A stretch of DNA of 64,000 nucleotides, from NCBI GenBank assembly GCA_963839535.1, contig CAWIVF010000001.1, forward strand, positions 132,832-196,831. The letters run 5' to 3'. Below the pieces are notes generated by a model. It made no database searches. It was not told where the DNA came from and saw nothing but the letters and a program-made list of their open reading frames with translations. The stretch is from RHKX01 sp963839535 (GTDB lineage Bacteria > Actinomycetota > Thermoleophilia > Solirubrobacterales > 70-9). The translations under genes were made by a program, and so were the position numbers. Each line of letters opens with the position of its first letter. Position 1 is the first letter of the stretch. Of this stretch, positions 32,173 through 40,475 are shown one piece after another.

Positions 32173-32222
32173 CGCCACCGGAAGTGTGTCCCACCGGCGG
32201 ATTCCTGGGGCCACCGCGCCGT

Positions 32223-32250
32223 TTGGGATTCCGCTCAGCGGCCATATATA
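32223..32250 (+). promoter_or_regulatory. probable sigma-70 promoter
   Basis: TTGGGA (32223-32228), a 16-base spacer and TATATA (32245-32250) lie 37 bases before the start of the Lys/Ala-rich gene, in an unusually AT-rich patch of the intergenic space. Confidence 0.5.
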
Positions 32251-32287
32251 GGAATCCCCGAAATCGAAACCGAGGAGACTGAAACAA

Positions 32288-32560
32288 ATGGCACAGACCA
32301 AGGCAGACAGGTCGGCCGCCGCGAAGAAGGCAGCCGCCACGCGAAAGCGCAACGAGCAGAAGACGAGCTCGAAGGCGGCCGGCAAGAAGGCCGCCTCGAC
32401 TCGGAAGGCGACGACCGCCAAGGCGAGCGCCAAGGACGCGAAGCAGTCCGGCAAGAGCGCCGTCACGAACGTCACCGACGCGGCGAAGTCGGCCGGCGGC
32501 GCGGCCGTCGGGATCGGCAAGTCCCTCGCCGGCAGGGTCGGGGCCGCTCGTAAGAAGTAG
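32288..32560 (+). CDS. Lys/Ala-rich histone H1-like small protein
   Basis: A 90-residue, strongly basic protein composed mostly of Lys, Ala, Ser, Thr and Gly (KKAAATRKRNEQK, KAAGKKAASTRKATTAKAS), with a short amphipathic C-terminus (GGAAVGIGKSLAGRVGAARKK). The composition is like H1 tails or the tails of mycobacterial HupB, so nucleic-acid binding is the natural guess, but there is no folded HU domain here. RBS GAGGAG lies about 13 bases upstream. It is followed by a terminator, so it is a single-gene unit. Confidence 0.7.
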   Translation: MAQTKADRSAAAKKAAATRKRNEQKTSSKAAGKKAASTRKATTAKASAKDAKQSGKSAVTNVTDAAKSAGGAAVGIGKSLAGRVGAARKK

Positions 32561-32613
32561 TTCGGCCGGCCGGGCCGGCGCCCCAACGGGCGTCGGCCCC
32601 CGGCGCCGGAAAT

Positions 32614-32634
32614 CGCCCAACAGCGGGCGGTTTT
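32614..32634 (+). terminator. Rho-independent terminator of the Lys/Ala-rich gene
   Basis: CGCCC (32614-32618) pairs with GGGCG (32625-32629) across a 6-base loop, followed by G and TTTT. It lies 54 bases after the stop codon. Confidence 0.6.
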
Positions 32635-32779
32635 CGGTCGCCGCCCGCCGGGACTGCTACCGTTCCCGGCGTCGGGTTGCCACCGTGGCGCCCGAGAGGT
32701 TCATTTTCTCTCGCTGCGCAATGCGTTTTCGGGGCTTAGGAATCTCCCCGTTTACAACGCTCGTCAGGAGCAGCAAATA

Positions 32780-34081
32780 ATGAGTAAGACGTTCGCCGAT
32801 CTCGGCGTATCGCCCGCAGTCGCCAGGGCTCTCTCCAAGCGCGGCATCGAATCTCCCTTCCCCGTCCAGCAGCTCGTCATCGAGGACGTGCTCGCCGGTG
32901 AGGACGTCCTCGTGCAGTCGCCGACCGGATCGGGCAAGACGCTCGCATTCGGCGTGCCGCTCGTCGAGCAGGTCGCCGCCGACGCCCGCCGTCCCGCGGC
33001 CCTGGTGCTGGCACCGACCCGCGAGCTCGCTCGCCAGATCGTCGACGAGATCGACTCGATCGCCCGCGCCAAGGCGCTGAAGATCGAGGTCGTCTACGGC
33101 GGCGTCGGCATCCAGCCGCAGATCCGCAACGCCTCGAAGTCGCACATCCTCGTCGCGACTCCGGGCCGGCTCGAGGACCTGCTCGAGCGGCGCGCGCTGA
33201 CCCTCAGCCACGTCCGCACGCTGGTCCTCGACGAGGCCGACCGGATGCTCGACATGGGGTTCAAGCCCGCCGTCGACCGGATCGTCAAGCAGATCCCGAG
33301 GGAGCGGCAGACGCTGTTCTTCTCGGCGACGCTCGAGGGCGCGGCCGGCAAGGTCGCAGCGGCCTACACGGAGAACCCGCGCAAGCACGTGCACGCTCCG
33401 GTCTTCGACATCAAGACCGCGATCGAGCACCGGTTCATCCAGGCGCCGAGCCAGGCGGCCAAGGTCGACCTGCTCGTCTCCGAGCTGAGGAACGCGGAGG
33501 GGGGCCGTTCGCTCGTCTTCGTCCGCACCAAGCGCGGCGCCGACCGGCTGATCAAGAAGCTCAAGGAGAAGGGCGTCCACGCCCTCGCGATGCACGGCGA
33601 CAAGAGCCAGGCGCAGCGCCAGAAGGCGCTCGCCCGCTTCGACCGCGGCGACATCGACGTCCTCGTGGCGACCGACGTCGCCGCCCGCGGCATCGACGTC
33701 CCGGAGATCATGCAGGTCGTCAACTTCGACGTCCCCGAGGACAGCGACACCTACACCCATCGCGTCGGCCGCACCGGCCGCGCGGGCCTGAGCGGCCTCG
33801 GGATCAGCCTGCTCCTCGGCGACCAGGCCCACGAGATGCGCCGCATGGCCTCGGACCTCGGCATCGCCGCCGAGTTCGATCGCCGCGAGGGCGCCCACCT
33901 CGGCGCCTCGCATCCGGCGCCGAAGAGCGGTGGCCGCGACGGTGGCCGCAACCACTCGCAGCGCAACAAGTCTCAGACCGGGGGCAACCGCGGTCGCACC
34001 CAGGGCGGCGGCGGCTCGACGGGCCGCAAGCGCCGACGTCCCTCCGGCAACAAGCGTTCTCAGGGGTCAGCGAACTCCTGA
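32780..34081 (+). CDS. DEAD-box ATP-dependent RNA helicase (RhlE/CshA-like)
   Basis: An intact 433-residue helicase. Q motif FADLGVSPAVARALSKRGI, motif I SPTGSGKT, Ia PTRELARQ, II VLDEADRM, III FFSATLE, IV LVFVRTKRGADRL, V ATDVAARGIDVPE and VI HRVGRTGRAG are all present. A basic Gly/Arg/Gln/Asn-rich tail after residue 385 probably binds RNA. The 220-base leader is longer than usual for this window, with AGGAG close to the start; long leaders are common in cold-regulated helicase genes, but regulation here is inferred. Confidence 0.95.
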   Translation: MSKTFADLGVSPAVARALSKRGIESPFPVQQLVIEDVLAGEDVLVQSPTGSGKTLAFGVPLVEQVAADARRPAALVLAPTRELARQIVDEIDSIARAKALKIEVVYGGVGIQPQIRNASKSHILVATPGRLEDLLERRALTLSHVRTLVLDEADRMLDMGFKPAVDRIVKQIPRERQTLFFSATLEGAAGKVAAAYTENPRKHVHAPVFDIKTAIEHRFIQAPSQAAKVDLLVSELRNAEGGRSLVFVRTKRGADRLIKKLKEKGVHALAMHGDKSQAQRQKALARFDRGDIDVLVATDVAARGIDVPEIMQVVNFDVPEDSDTYTHRVGRTGRAGLSGLGISLLLGDQAHEMRRMASDLGIAAEFDRREGAHLGASHPAPKSGGRDGGRNHSQRNKSQTGGNRGRTQGGGGSTGRKRRRPSGNKRSQGSANS

Positions 34082-34090
34082 GCGACGACC

Positions 34091-34156
34091 GATCCGCCGA
34101 GGCTCGCTCTCTCGCGAGAGCGTGTTTCGGCGGATCATCAGTAGGGCACCTTTTTT
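34091..34156 (+). terminator. nested perfect inverted repeats, likely terminator of the helicase gene
   Basis: Outer arms GATCCGCCGA (34091-34100) and TCGGCGGATC (34127-34136) are perfect. Inside lies a second perfect hairpin, CGCTCTC TCGC GAGAGCG (34105-34122). A T run follows at about 34151-34156. It starts 10 bases after the helicase stop codon. Confidence 0.6.
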
Positions 34157-34209
34157 CGCAGGCCCGCGGCGGGCGGGCTGTGACTCCGATCCTGTGAGGT
34201 GCTTGGCGG

Positions 34210-35406
34210 ATGAAGGCAGTTGTTTGGCACGGCCCGGCTGACGTCACGGGTCGACGAGGTTCCCGATCCGAAGATCGAGGAGCCCACGGACGCCGTCATC
34301 AAGGTCACCTCGACCGCGATCTGCGGCTCCGACCTGCATCTCTACGAGATCCTCGCCCCGTTCATGAGCGAGGGCGACATCCTCGGCCACGAGCCGATGG
34401 GCATCGTCGAGGAGGTCGGCTCCGAGGTCACGCCACATCAAGCCCGGCGACCGGGTCGTGATCCCGTTCAACATCTCCTGCGGCAACTGCTGGATGTGCG
34501 ACCAGGCTCTCTTCGCCCAGTGCGAGACGACCCAGAACCGCGACCAGGACAAGGGCGCCTCGCTGCTCGGCTACACGAAGCTCTACGGCCAGGTCCCCGG
34601 CGGCCAGGCCGAGTACCTGCGCGTCCCGCAGGCCCACTTCGGCCCGATCAAGGTCCCCGAGGGCCCGCCCGACGACCGCTTCCTCTACCTCTCCGACGTG
34701 CTGCCGACCGCCTGGCAGGCGGTCGAGTACGCCGACACGCAGTCGCCCGACGGGGAGGGCGTCCTCGCGGTCTTCGGGCTCGGCCCGATCGGGCAGATGA
34801 GCGCCCGGATCGCCAGGCACAATCGCGGCCAGCGGGTGATCGCCGTCGATCTCGTCCCGGAGCGGCTGGCGATGGCCGAGCGCCACGGCATCGAGGCGCT
34901 CAACCTCGAGGACCACGAGGAGATCTCCGACACGATCCGCGAGATGACCGACGGGCGCGGGGCGGACTCGACCATCGACGCGGTCGGCATGGAGGCGCAC
35001 GGCGCGCCGGTCGGCGAGTTCGCGCAGAAGGCCGCCGGCCTGCTCCCCGACAAGGTCGCCGAGATCTTGATCGAGAAGGCGGGGATCGACCGGATGGCCG
35101 CTCTCTACCACTGCATCGACTCGGTGCGCCGCGGCGGGACGGTCTCGATCAGCGGGGTCTACGGCGGCAGTCGTCGACCCGATCCCGCTGTTCCAGCTCT
35201 TCGACAAGGGGATCCAGGTGCGGATGGGCCAGGCCCACGTGAAGCGCTGGATCGACGACATCATGCCGCTGGTCACCGACGACGGCGACCCGCTCGGGAC
35301 GGCCGACCTCGCCTCGCACAAGATCCCGATCGACGAGACGCCGGACGCCTACGAGATGTTCCAGAAGAAGGAAGACGGCGCGACCAAGTTCGTGATCGAG
35401 CCCTAG
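34210..35406 (+). CDS. zinc-dependent alcohol/formaldehyde dehydrogenase family (frameshifted)
   Basis: About 398 residues of the MDR superfamily. The catalytic zinc site is CGSDLHLYE with GHEPMG; the structural zinc site is SCGNCWMCDQALFAQC; the nucleotide-binding motif is VFGLGPIGQMSAR. The long GYTKLYGQVPGGQAEY region resembles the glutathione-independent formaldehyde dehydrogenase/threonine dehydrogenase branch. Breaks lie near 34235, 34437 (one extra C restores THIKPGDRVV) and 35170. It is a single gene between two terminator-like hairpins. Confidence 0.85.
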
Positions 35407-35460
35407 GCCTCGGCCGGGCGCGGCGCCGGCGGAGTCCTCCTCGGATCTCGGCGGACAGAG

Positions 35461-35502
35461 CCTGCTTTGCATGGCAAAGCAGGTCTGTTTCGCGCAGCGA
35501 AA
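35461..35502. repeat. tandem perfect hairpins, possible intergenic repeat or terminator
   Basis: CCTGCTTTGC-ATG-GCAAAGCAGG (35461-35483), then TTTCGC-GCA-GCGAAA (35488-35502). They lie in the 259-base gap after the dehydrogenase, which otherwise holds no visible gene. A related sequence (CTTTGCATGG and a GACCTGCTT arm) recurs at 37350-37401 on the other side of the beta-helix gene. Confidence 0.55.
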
Positions 35503-35665
35503 GCCCCGCTTCTCGTCCGAAGCAGCTGGGCGCCTCTCCTCTTGAAACCGGACGGCTACGCGCTCGTGCAGACCACCTGCCACGGACAGGATCACAATGA
35601 CATGAGTATGTTTTCCATCAGTCCGTCCTGCTCTTCGGGGCCGAGCGCCACCAAAGGAGATCGCG

Positions 35666-37280
35666 ATGAGCCCCAGGAGCTTTCGGCGTGCTGCGAGGCG
35701 AGAGGAGACCCGTCGCGCAAAGCGGGTCCTGACCGCCGGCGCGACGGTCGGTGCGGGGCCTCGTGCTTACGACCACCGCCGAGGCAGCCGACTTCACCAT
35801 CACGAACAACGCCGACGCTGGTGGAGGAAGCTGCGTCAGGCTGTGCTCGACAGCAACGCCGCAGCAGGACCGGACCGGATCCTGTTCGCCCCGTCGATCA
35901 CGGGAACGATCGCATTGACCACCGGCGAACTCGATATCTACGATCCGGTCGAGATCGCCGGGCCGGGTGCCGGGGCGCTGTCGATCAGCGGCAGCAACGT
36001 GTCACGCATCTTCAACATCGAAGCGAATGGTCCTGAAGACACCTTCGAGATCTCCGGCCTGAGGCTCACGGACGGTGAGCAGCTCGGGTCCGAAGGTGCC
36101 TGCGAGCGTTGCGCGGAGATCTGACTCAGTCGCGCTTGACCGTGGACGCAGCAACACGACCGGCACGTCCGCACTCGGCGGGGGAATTTTCCTAGCCGAT
36201 GGTTCAGCTCGCATTGAGGACTCGACCATCTCGGGAAACACGAGCGAGGGGATCGGTGGAGGTGTCGTCACCTATTACACCGCCCTGAGCATCAGCGACT
36301 CGACCATCTCCGGCAACTCTGCGAAGGATGGCGGAGGAATCACTGATATCGCCGCCAACCTCGAGATTTCGAACACGACGATCAGCGGCAACGTTGCCAG
36401 CGGGGTCGTTGTCGATTCGCGCAGCCCAGCGGCCGGTGCCGGCATCCTCAGCTACGGGGGCCGGTACGATGAAGATCGACTCGACGACCAGCACGAACAA
36501 CATCGCCGAGGAGGGGAACGATCCCATCGCGACCGGCACAGGCGGGGGGATCACCAGTGTTTTCGGGGTGCCGCCGGTGCTGCGGAACTCGATCGTCGCC
36601 GGGAACTCAGCGGCCAAGAACCCGGATTTGGACGCGAATGGGTCAAGCTCTGGGGGTCTTCGCCTCCCACAGCCTGATCGGCTCGACCCAGGGAGCCCTC
36701 ATGAGCAGCCCGAACCCGGCAACGAACATTCTCAATCAGGCCCCGGGGCTTGGTCCGTTGGCCGACAACGGCGGTCCGACCTGACTCACCTCCCCGGTGC
36801 CATGAGCCCGGGGGTCGACGCCGGGGTCGCGAACGGCCTGCTGCTGGACCAGCGCGGGGCCACGCGAACTTCGGACAACCAGGTTGCAAACCCGCCGGGT
36901 TCGGACAGCACTGACATCGGTGCAGTCGAGCTTCCAGACACAGGCGTGGATGCCAGGGTCAAGGCGAAGAAGACCCAAAAGCAGGGCGGCAAGGTCAAGA
37001 TCAAGCTCAAGGCGAGCGCCGCCGAGGCGGCCGACATCGTCGCCGAAGGCACGATCAAGGCCGGCAAGAAGAAGCACAGGCTCAAGCCGCGATGGCGAGC
37101 ATCGCCGCTGGTGAGATCAAGAAGCTGGTCCTGAAGCCAAAGAAGAAGTCGGCCAGTTCGAAGCTCTCCAATCTGCTCGATTCAGGCAACAAGGCCAAGG
37201 CCAAGCTCAAGGTCCTGTTCACTGATGCGGCCGGCAACACTCTGGCGACGAAGCTCAAGGTCAAACTCAAGGCCAAATAG
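35666..37280 (+). CDS. secreted parallel beta-helix protein, choice-of-anchor-Q type (frameshifted)
   Basis: ATG 35666 follows AAAGGAG. It has a basic leader, then TTTAEAADFTITNNADAGGG and SLRQAVLDSNAAAGPDRI, a CSLREA-like opening. Beta-helix rungs follow (IEDSTISGNTSEGIGGGV, ISDSTISGNSAKDGGGI, ISNTTISGNVASG), then NNGGPT-LTHLPGAMSPGVDAG and DIGAVELPDTG, and a Lys-rich C-terminal domain. Frame breaks lie near 35760, 36110, 36470, 36650, 36783 and 37090. Likely exported and surface-associated. The DNA here is noticeably less GC-rich than its surroundings. Confidence 0.7.
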
Positions 37281-37304
37281 AGACCGTCACTGGTTCGAAT
37301 CAAG

Positions 37305-37334
37305 TCGGGCGCGCTCGGGCGACACGAGCGCCCG
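37305..37334 (+). terminator. hairpin downstream of the beta-helix gene
   Basis: CGGGCG..CTCG pairs with CGAGCGCCCG across a short loop, with a two-base bulge, 25 bases after the stop codon. There is no clear T tract. Confidence 0.35.
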
Positions 37335-37349
37335 GTCGCTACGGCGACA

Positions 37350-37387
37350 GACCTGCTTTCAAGCAAAGAGTCGACGAGAAGCAGGTC
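37350..37387. repeat. inverted repeat related to the one at 35461
   Basis: GACCTGCTT (37350-37358) and AAGCAGGTC (37379-37387) form 9-bp perfect arms around a 20-base loop. The arm sequence and a nearby CTTTGCATGG (about 37392-37401) echo the hairpin at 35461-35483. The rest of the 255-base gap (37281-37535) shows no gene. Confidence 0.45.
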
Positions 37388-37535
37388 AGTCGCTTTGCAT
37401 GGAGCGGATCCTTTGGGCGCCAGCGACCGTCTTGCCTCGCACCGTCTTAGCCCTTGATCGCCTCGCGAGCGGAACCTATGCTGCCCGGATCAGGCGAGCC
37501 GCCAAAGCGGCAGGCCGGGACAAGGGAGACATCCA

Positions 37536-37791
37536 GTGAAACGAGTAGCCATTCTGGCCGCGGCCACGGTGTTCGCGTGTGTACCGACGGCTTTGGCGGG
37601 CGGCGAGGCGTCGACGAAGGTCACGATCGATTCCGTCTTCTTGGGAGCCGGCGATACCCAATGGGCTGGGGACATCTTCTCGAGCCGCAAGGAGTGCAAG
37701 GACGGGCGCCGCGTGCTGATCTTCTTGGTCCGGTCGGGTGCGGACGAGAAGATCGGTTCCACGAGGTCACCCGCCAAAGGCCTCGGCTTAG
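37536..37791 (+). CDS. small secreted protein of unknown function (frameshifted end)
   Basis: GTG 37536 is preceded by GGGAGAC. The signal peptide MKRVAILAAATVFACVPTALAG is unmistakable. The mature part (STKVTIDSVFLGAGDT, FSSRKECKDGRRV, FLVRSGADEKIGST) resembles a beta-sandwich family I associate with Thermoleophilia secretomes. In the current frame there is no stop before the next gene; a shift after KIGSTRS gives TAG at 37789-37791, just ahead of that gene. Function unknown. Confidence 0.5.
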
Positions 37792-37827
37792 TCTCGCCAG
37801 GTCCGACCATCAAGGGAGACGGTTTTC

Positions 37828-38478
37828 ATGGAGAAGCTTCGCGGGCACCTCCGCAACAACGTCGTCGGCTACCTGGCGTTGTTCGTCGCCTTGAGCGGGA
37901 CGGCCTACGCCGCCGTCGAGCTTGGGAAGAACGACGTCCGGTCGAGGCACATCAAGAACGGTCAGGTCAAGATCAAGGACCTCGCCGGCGACGCCGTGAC
38001 CTCTGCGAAGGTTGCAGATGGCTCGCTGCTGGGCGAGGACTTTGCGGCGGGTCAGCTGCCGCAGTTCAAAGGGGCGGCTGCAAGCGGAGCACTTACGGGC
38101 ACTTATCGGAACCGGGCGCTGGCCAGTGCGGAGCCGGTTCACATGATTGGCAATCAAGGCGAGCCCGCATTCAATGCAGCTGTGACGAACGAGTCCGGCG
38201 GCGATCTCCTGCCGGCAGGCTTCTACAAGGACGCATCCGGCCGTGTCTATCTTCAGGGGACCGTCCACACAACCAGCCCAAGGACCCTGTTCACTCTCCC
38301 TGCCGGGTATCGCCCTGCAAGTTCTGCGTGCACGTTGGCGCCAGGATTCGACGGTCCCGGGACAACCCTTCAGTTCAGTCGGATTTGTGTCCAGTCGAAC
38401 GGAGACGTCGCTTACGTCAATGGCGCCGGGACGAGCTATCTCGGACTAGACGGGATTTCGTTCAGAGCTGCTGGTTAG
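37828..38478 (+). CDS. secreted protein with conserved GYLALFVALSGTAYA leader
   Basis: An intact 216-residue protein. The N-terminus NNVVGYLALFVALSGTAYA, followed by repeats of KNDVRSRHIKNGQVKIKDL / AGDAVTSAKVADGSLL, is a family signature I have seen in many Thermoleophilia proteins. The C-terminal half looks like a small beta-sandwich (GFYKDASGRVYLQGTV, LFTLPAGYRP). Function unknown. It is probably in one unit with the small secreted protein just upstream. The DNA is less GC-rich than the window average. Confidence 0.6.
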   Translation: MEKLRGHLRNNVVGYLALFVALSGTAYAAVELGKNDVRSRHIKNGQVKIKDLAGDAVTSAKVADGSLLGEDFAAGQLPQFKGAAASGALTGTYRNRALASAEPVHMIGNQGEPAFNAAVTNESGGDLLPAGFYKDASGRVYLQGTVHTTSPRTLFTLPAGYRPASSACTLAPGFDGPGTTLQFSRICVQSNGDVAYVNGAGTSYLGLDGISFRAAG

Positions 38479-38498
38479 CGTGATCTGGAGAAACTCGC

Positions 38499-39351
38499 CT
38501 AGGCGGCGGTCGCCTCCTGCTCGCTGATCGCGGCGCCGCTGCGGACGATCGTGTTCGGATCGAGCTCCTCGCCGCCGCGGACGGCGACCAGCAGCTTGGT
38601 CAGCGAGGAGCGCAGGAGTCGCGACACCTGCATCTGCGAGACGCCGATCTCCTCGCCGATCTCCCGCTGGGTCAGCCCCTCGTGGAAGCGGAGGTGGAGC
38701 GCCTGGCGCTCCTTCGGCCGCAGCTCGGCGACCTTGCTCGCCATCTCGGACTCGGCGCGCTCGAAGCCCCTCTCCTCGGTCCCGATGGTCTCGATCATCG
38801 GGGCGGAATCGTCCTCGCCGCGGGTGGAGGGGAGGTCGAGTGACGTCGTGCGGCGGGCGCGATCGGCCTGCATCGCCTCGATCACATCGGCGACCTCGAG
38901 ATTGCAGCGCTCGGCGACCTCGCTGACCGTCGGCGGCCGGTGGGTCTCACCGCGGATGTCCTGGGTCACCTCGGCGATCCGCATCGATCGCTCCTGCAGG
39001 GTGCGGGGAAGGCGAACGCTCCAGGAGCGGTCGCGGAAGTGGTGGCGCAGCTCGCCCAGGATCGTCGGGGCGGCGAAGGCGACGAAGTCGGAGCGCTTCT
39101 CGGGGTCGTAGCGGTCGATCGCCTTGAGCAGCCCGACGCAGGCGACCTGCACGAGATCCTCGACGGCCTCACCGCCGCCGCGATAGCGCAGCGCCAGCGA
39201 GCGGGCAAAGGGCATGAAGCGCTCGACGATCTCCTCCCGCAGCCGTGGGTCGCGGGTCTCCGCAAAGCGGTTGAGGAGCTCGCGCTCGCCCTCGCGGGTT
39301 CTGCGGCTCCGGCGGCGGACTCAGCGTCTCGAGTGGTCTTGGTGCGTGCAT
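38499..39351 (-). CDS. SigB/SigF-type RNA polymerase sigma factor (frameshifted near N-terminus)
   Basis: Region 2 (PFARSLALRYRGGGEAVEDL, VGLLKAIDRYDPEKR), region 3 (RPPTVSEVAERCNLEVADV) and region 4 (HEGLTQREIGEEIGVSQMQV helix-turn-helix) define a sigma-70 of the SigB/F/G stress/sporulation class. ATG 39351 (MHAPRPLETLSPPPEPQ) is the likely start, with a break near 39300 joining to TREGERELLNRF; the uninterrupted part starts at 39215. The GHKL protein upstream on the same strand is a plausible regulator. Confidence 0.85.
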
Positions 39352-39541
39352 TGCAACAGCGCCTTTCGATGTGGCGTGCTGCGAACCCGATGCTGGACCC
39401 CTCAAAATCCCTACCGCATCTGGCTTAGCCGCTATCTACTGGAGATCGCCCGCCGGCATGGAACCGCGGCGACTACGTCGACCCTAGTCGATGGCTCATC
39501 GAATGTCGATTGAACCTTTTTCAAGTGTCGTTCGAGGTCGA

Positions 39542-40447
39542 TCAGGGGAGGTCGAGCTCGACGCAGGCGAGCGCACCGGCGCTGGTCGGCTCCGCGCTGA
39601 GGCGGATCGTGCTCCGCTCCGGCTCCCAGGAGGCCTCGAGTCCCGAGAGCAGGCGGCCGGCGTCGTCGTGGTCGACCGGTCCGACCCTGACCTGAAGCGG
39701 GGCCGAGGGTTCCTCGGGACGCTCCGGCACCCGGATCGCCGGGGGAGCGCCCTCCCAGGAGGCGAGGTCGGCGGCAAGGGCCTCGCCGAGGCGCGACGCC
39801 TCCACGATCTGGTCGATCGTCGAACCCGGGCACTCGACGTGAGCCCCGAGGGCTCGCGGCAGAACGGGTCCGAGCAGCGCGGTGTCGTCGAAGTTGAGGG
39901 AGCACTCGATCGGATCGGCCTCGGTGTTCACCGGCTCCCGCTCGAGATCGAAGTCGTCATGGATCGAGACCGACGCCTCGATCGTCGTCCCGACGCCGCG
40001 TCGCGAGGTGATCTGCGTGCGCTCCGAGAGCTCGCAGACGAGCGCGAGGCCGATGCCGGTCGGGTCGCCGGGCGTCGGCCAGACGCTGAGGCCGCGGCCG
40101 GCGTCCTGGAAGGAGATCATCACCTCGTTGTCGTCGGGGTCGTCTGCGGGAGGGGGCTCGATCCGCATCCGCAGCGGGCCGGCCGTGCCGGCTGGGTAGG
40201 CGTGGGCGACGACGTTGCGCGATCCCTCGACCGCGATCGCGTTGAGGCTGGCGGCGGCCTCGAGGCCGAGATGGAGGGACTCCGCCACGCCGGACGCCAC
40301 GGCGGCGGCCATCCGCACCGTGTCGGCGTTCGCGGCCCCGATCAGGGCGACCCCCGGCGCCCTGCCGACGCCCTCCGGCGCGGGCCGCGCCTCAGCTGTC
40401 ACGAACCTGCCTCCCTGCCTTTCGTCCATGGTCGTCCGGGTACCCAT
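39542..40447 (-). CDS. GHKL-ATPase anti-sigma-like regulator with degenerate second module
   Basis: 301 residues, intact. The first half carries the RsbW/SpoIIAB-type fold: N box EGSRNVVAHAY, G1 box DAGRGL, G2 box TGIGLALV. The second half (FDDTALLGPVLPRALGAHV to ALACVELDLP) resembles a GHKL domain but shows no N or G boxes. ATG 40429 is an alternative start. Located 190 bases upstream of a SigB/F-type factor on the same strand, it may be that factor's anti-sigma protein or kinase; this is inferred from context. Confidence 0.7.
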   Translation of the reverse strand: MGTRTTMDERQGGRFVTAEARPAPEGVGRAPGVALIGAANADTVRMAAAVASGVAESLHLGLEAAASLNAIAVEGSRNVVAHAYPAGTAGPLRMRIEPPPADDPDDNEVMISFQDAGRGLSVWPTPGDPTGIGLALVCELSERTQITSRRGVGTTIEASVSIHDDFDLEREPVNTEADPIECSLNFDDTALLGPVLPRALGAHVECPGSTIDQIVEASRLGEALAADLASWEGAPPAIRVPERPEEPSAPLQVRVGPVDHDDAGRLLSGLEASWEPERSTIRLSAEPTSAGALACVELDLP

Positions 40448-40475
40448 GAGCGGGGATCGGGAAACCGGCGCAGGG

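Noticed and set aside
37281..37340. GGTTCGAATC, which looks like a tRNA T loop
   Set aside because: No acceptor, anticodon or D-arm pairing around it; it lies at the 3' end of the beta-helix gene before a hairpin.
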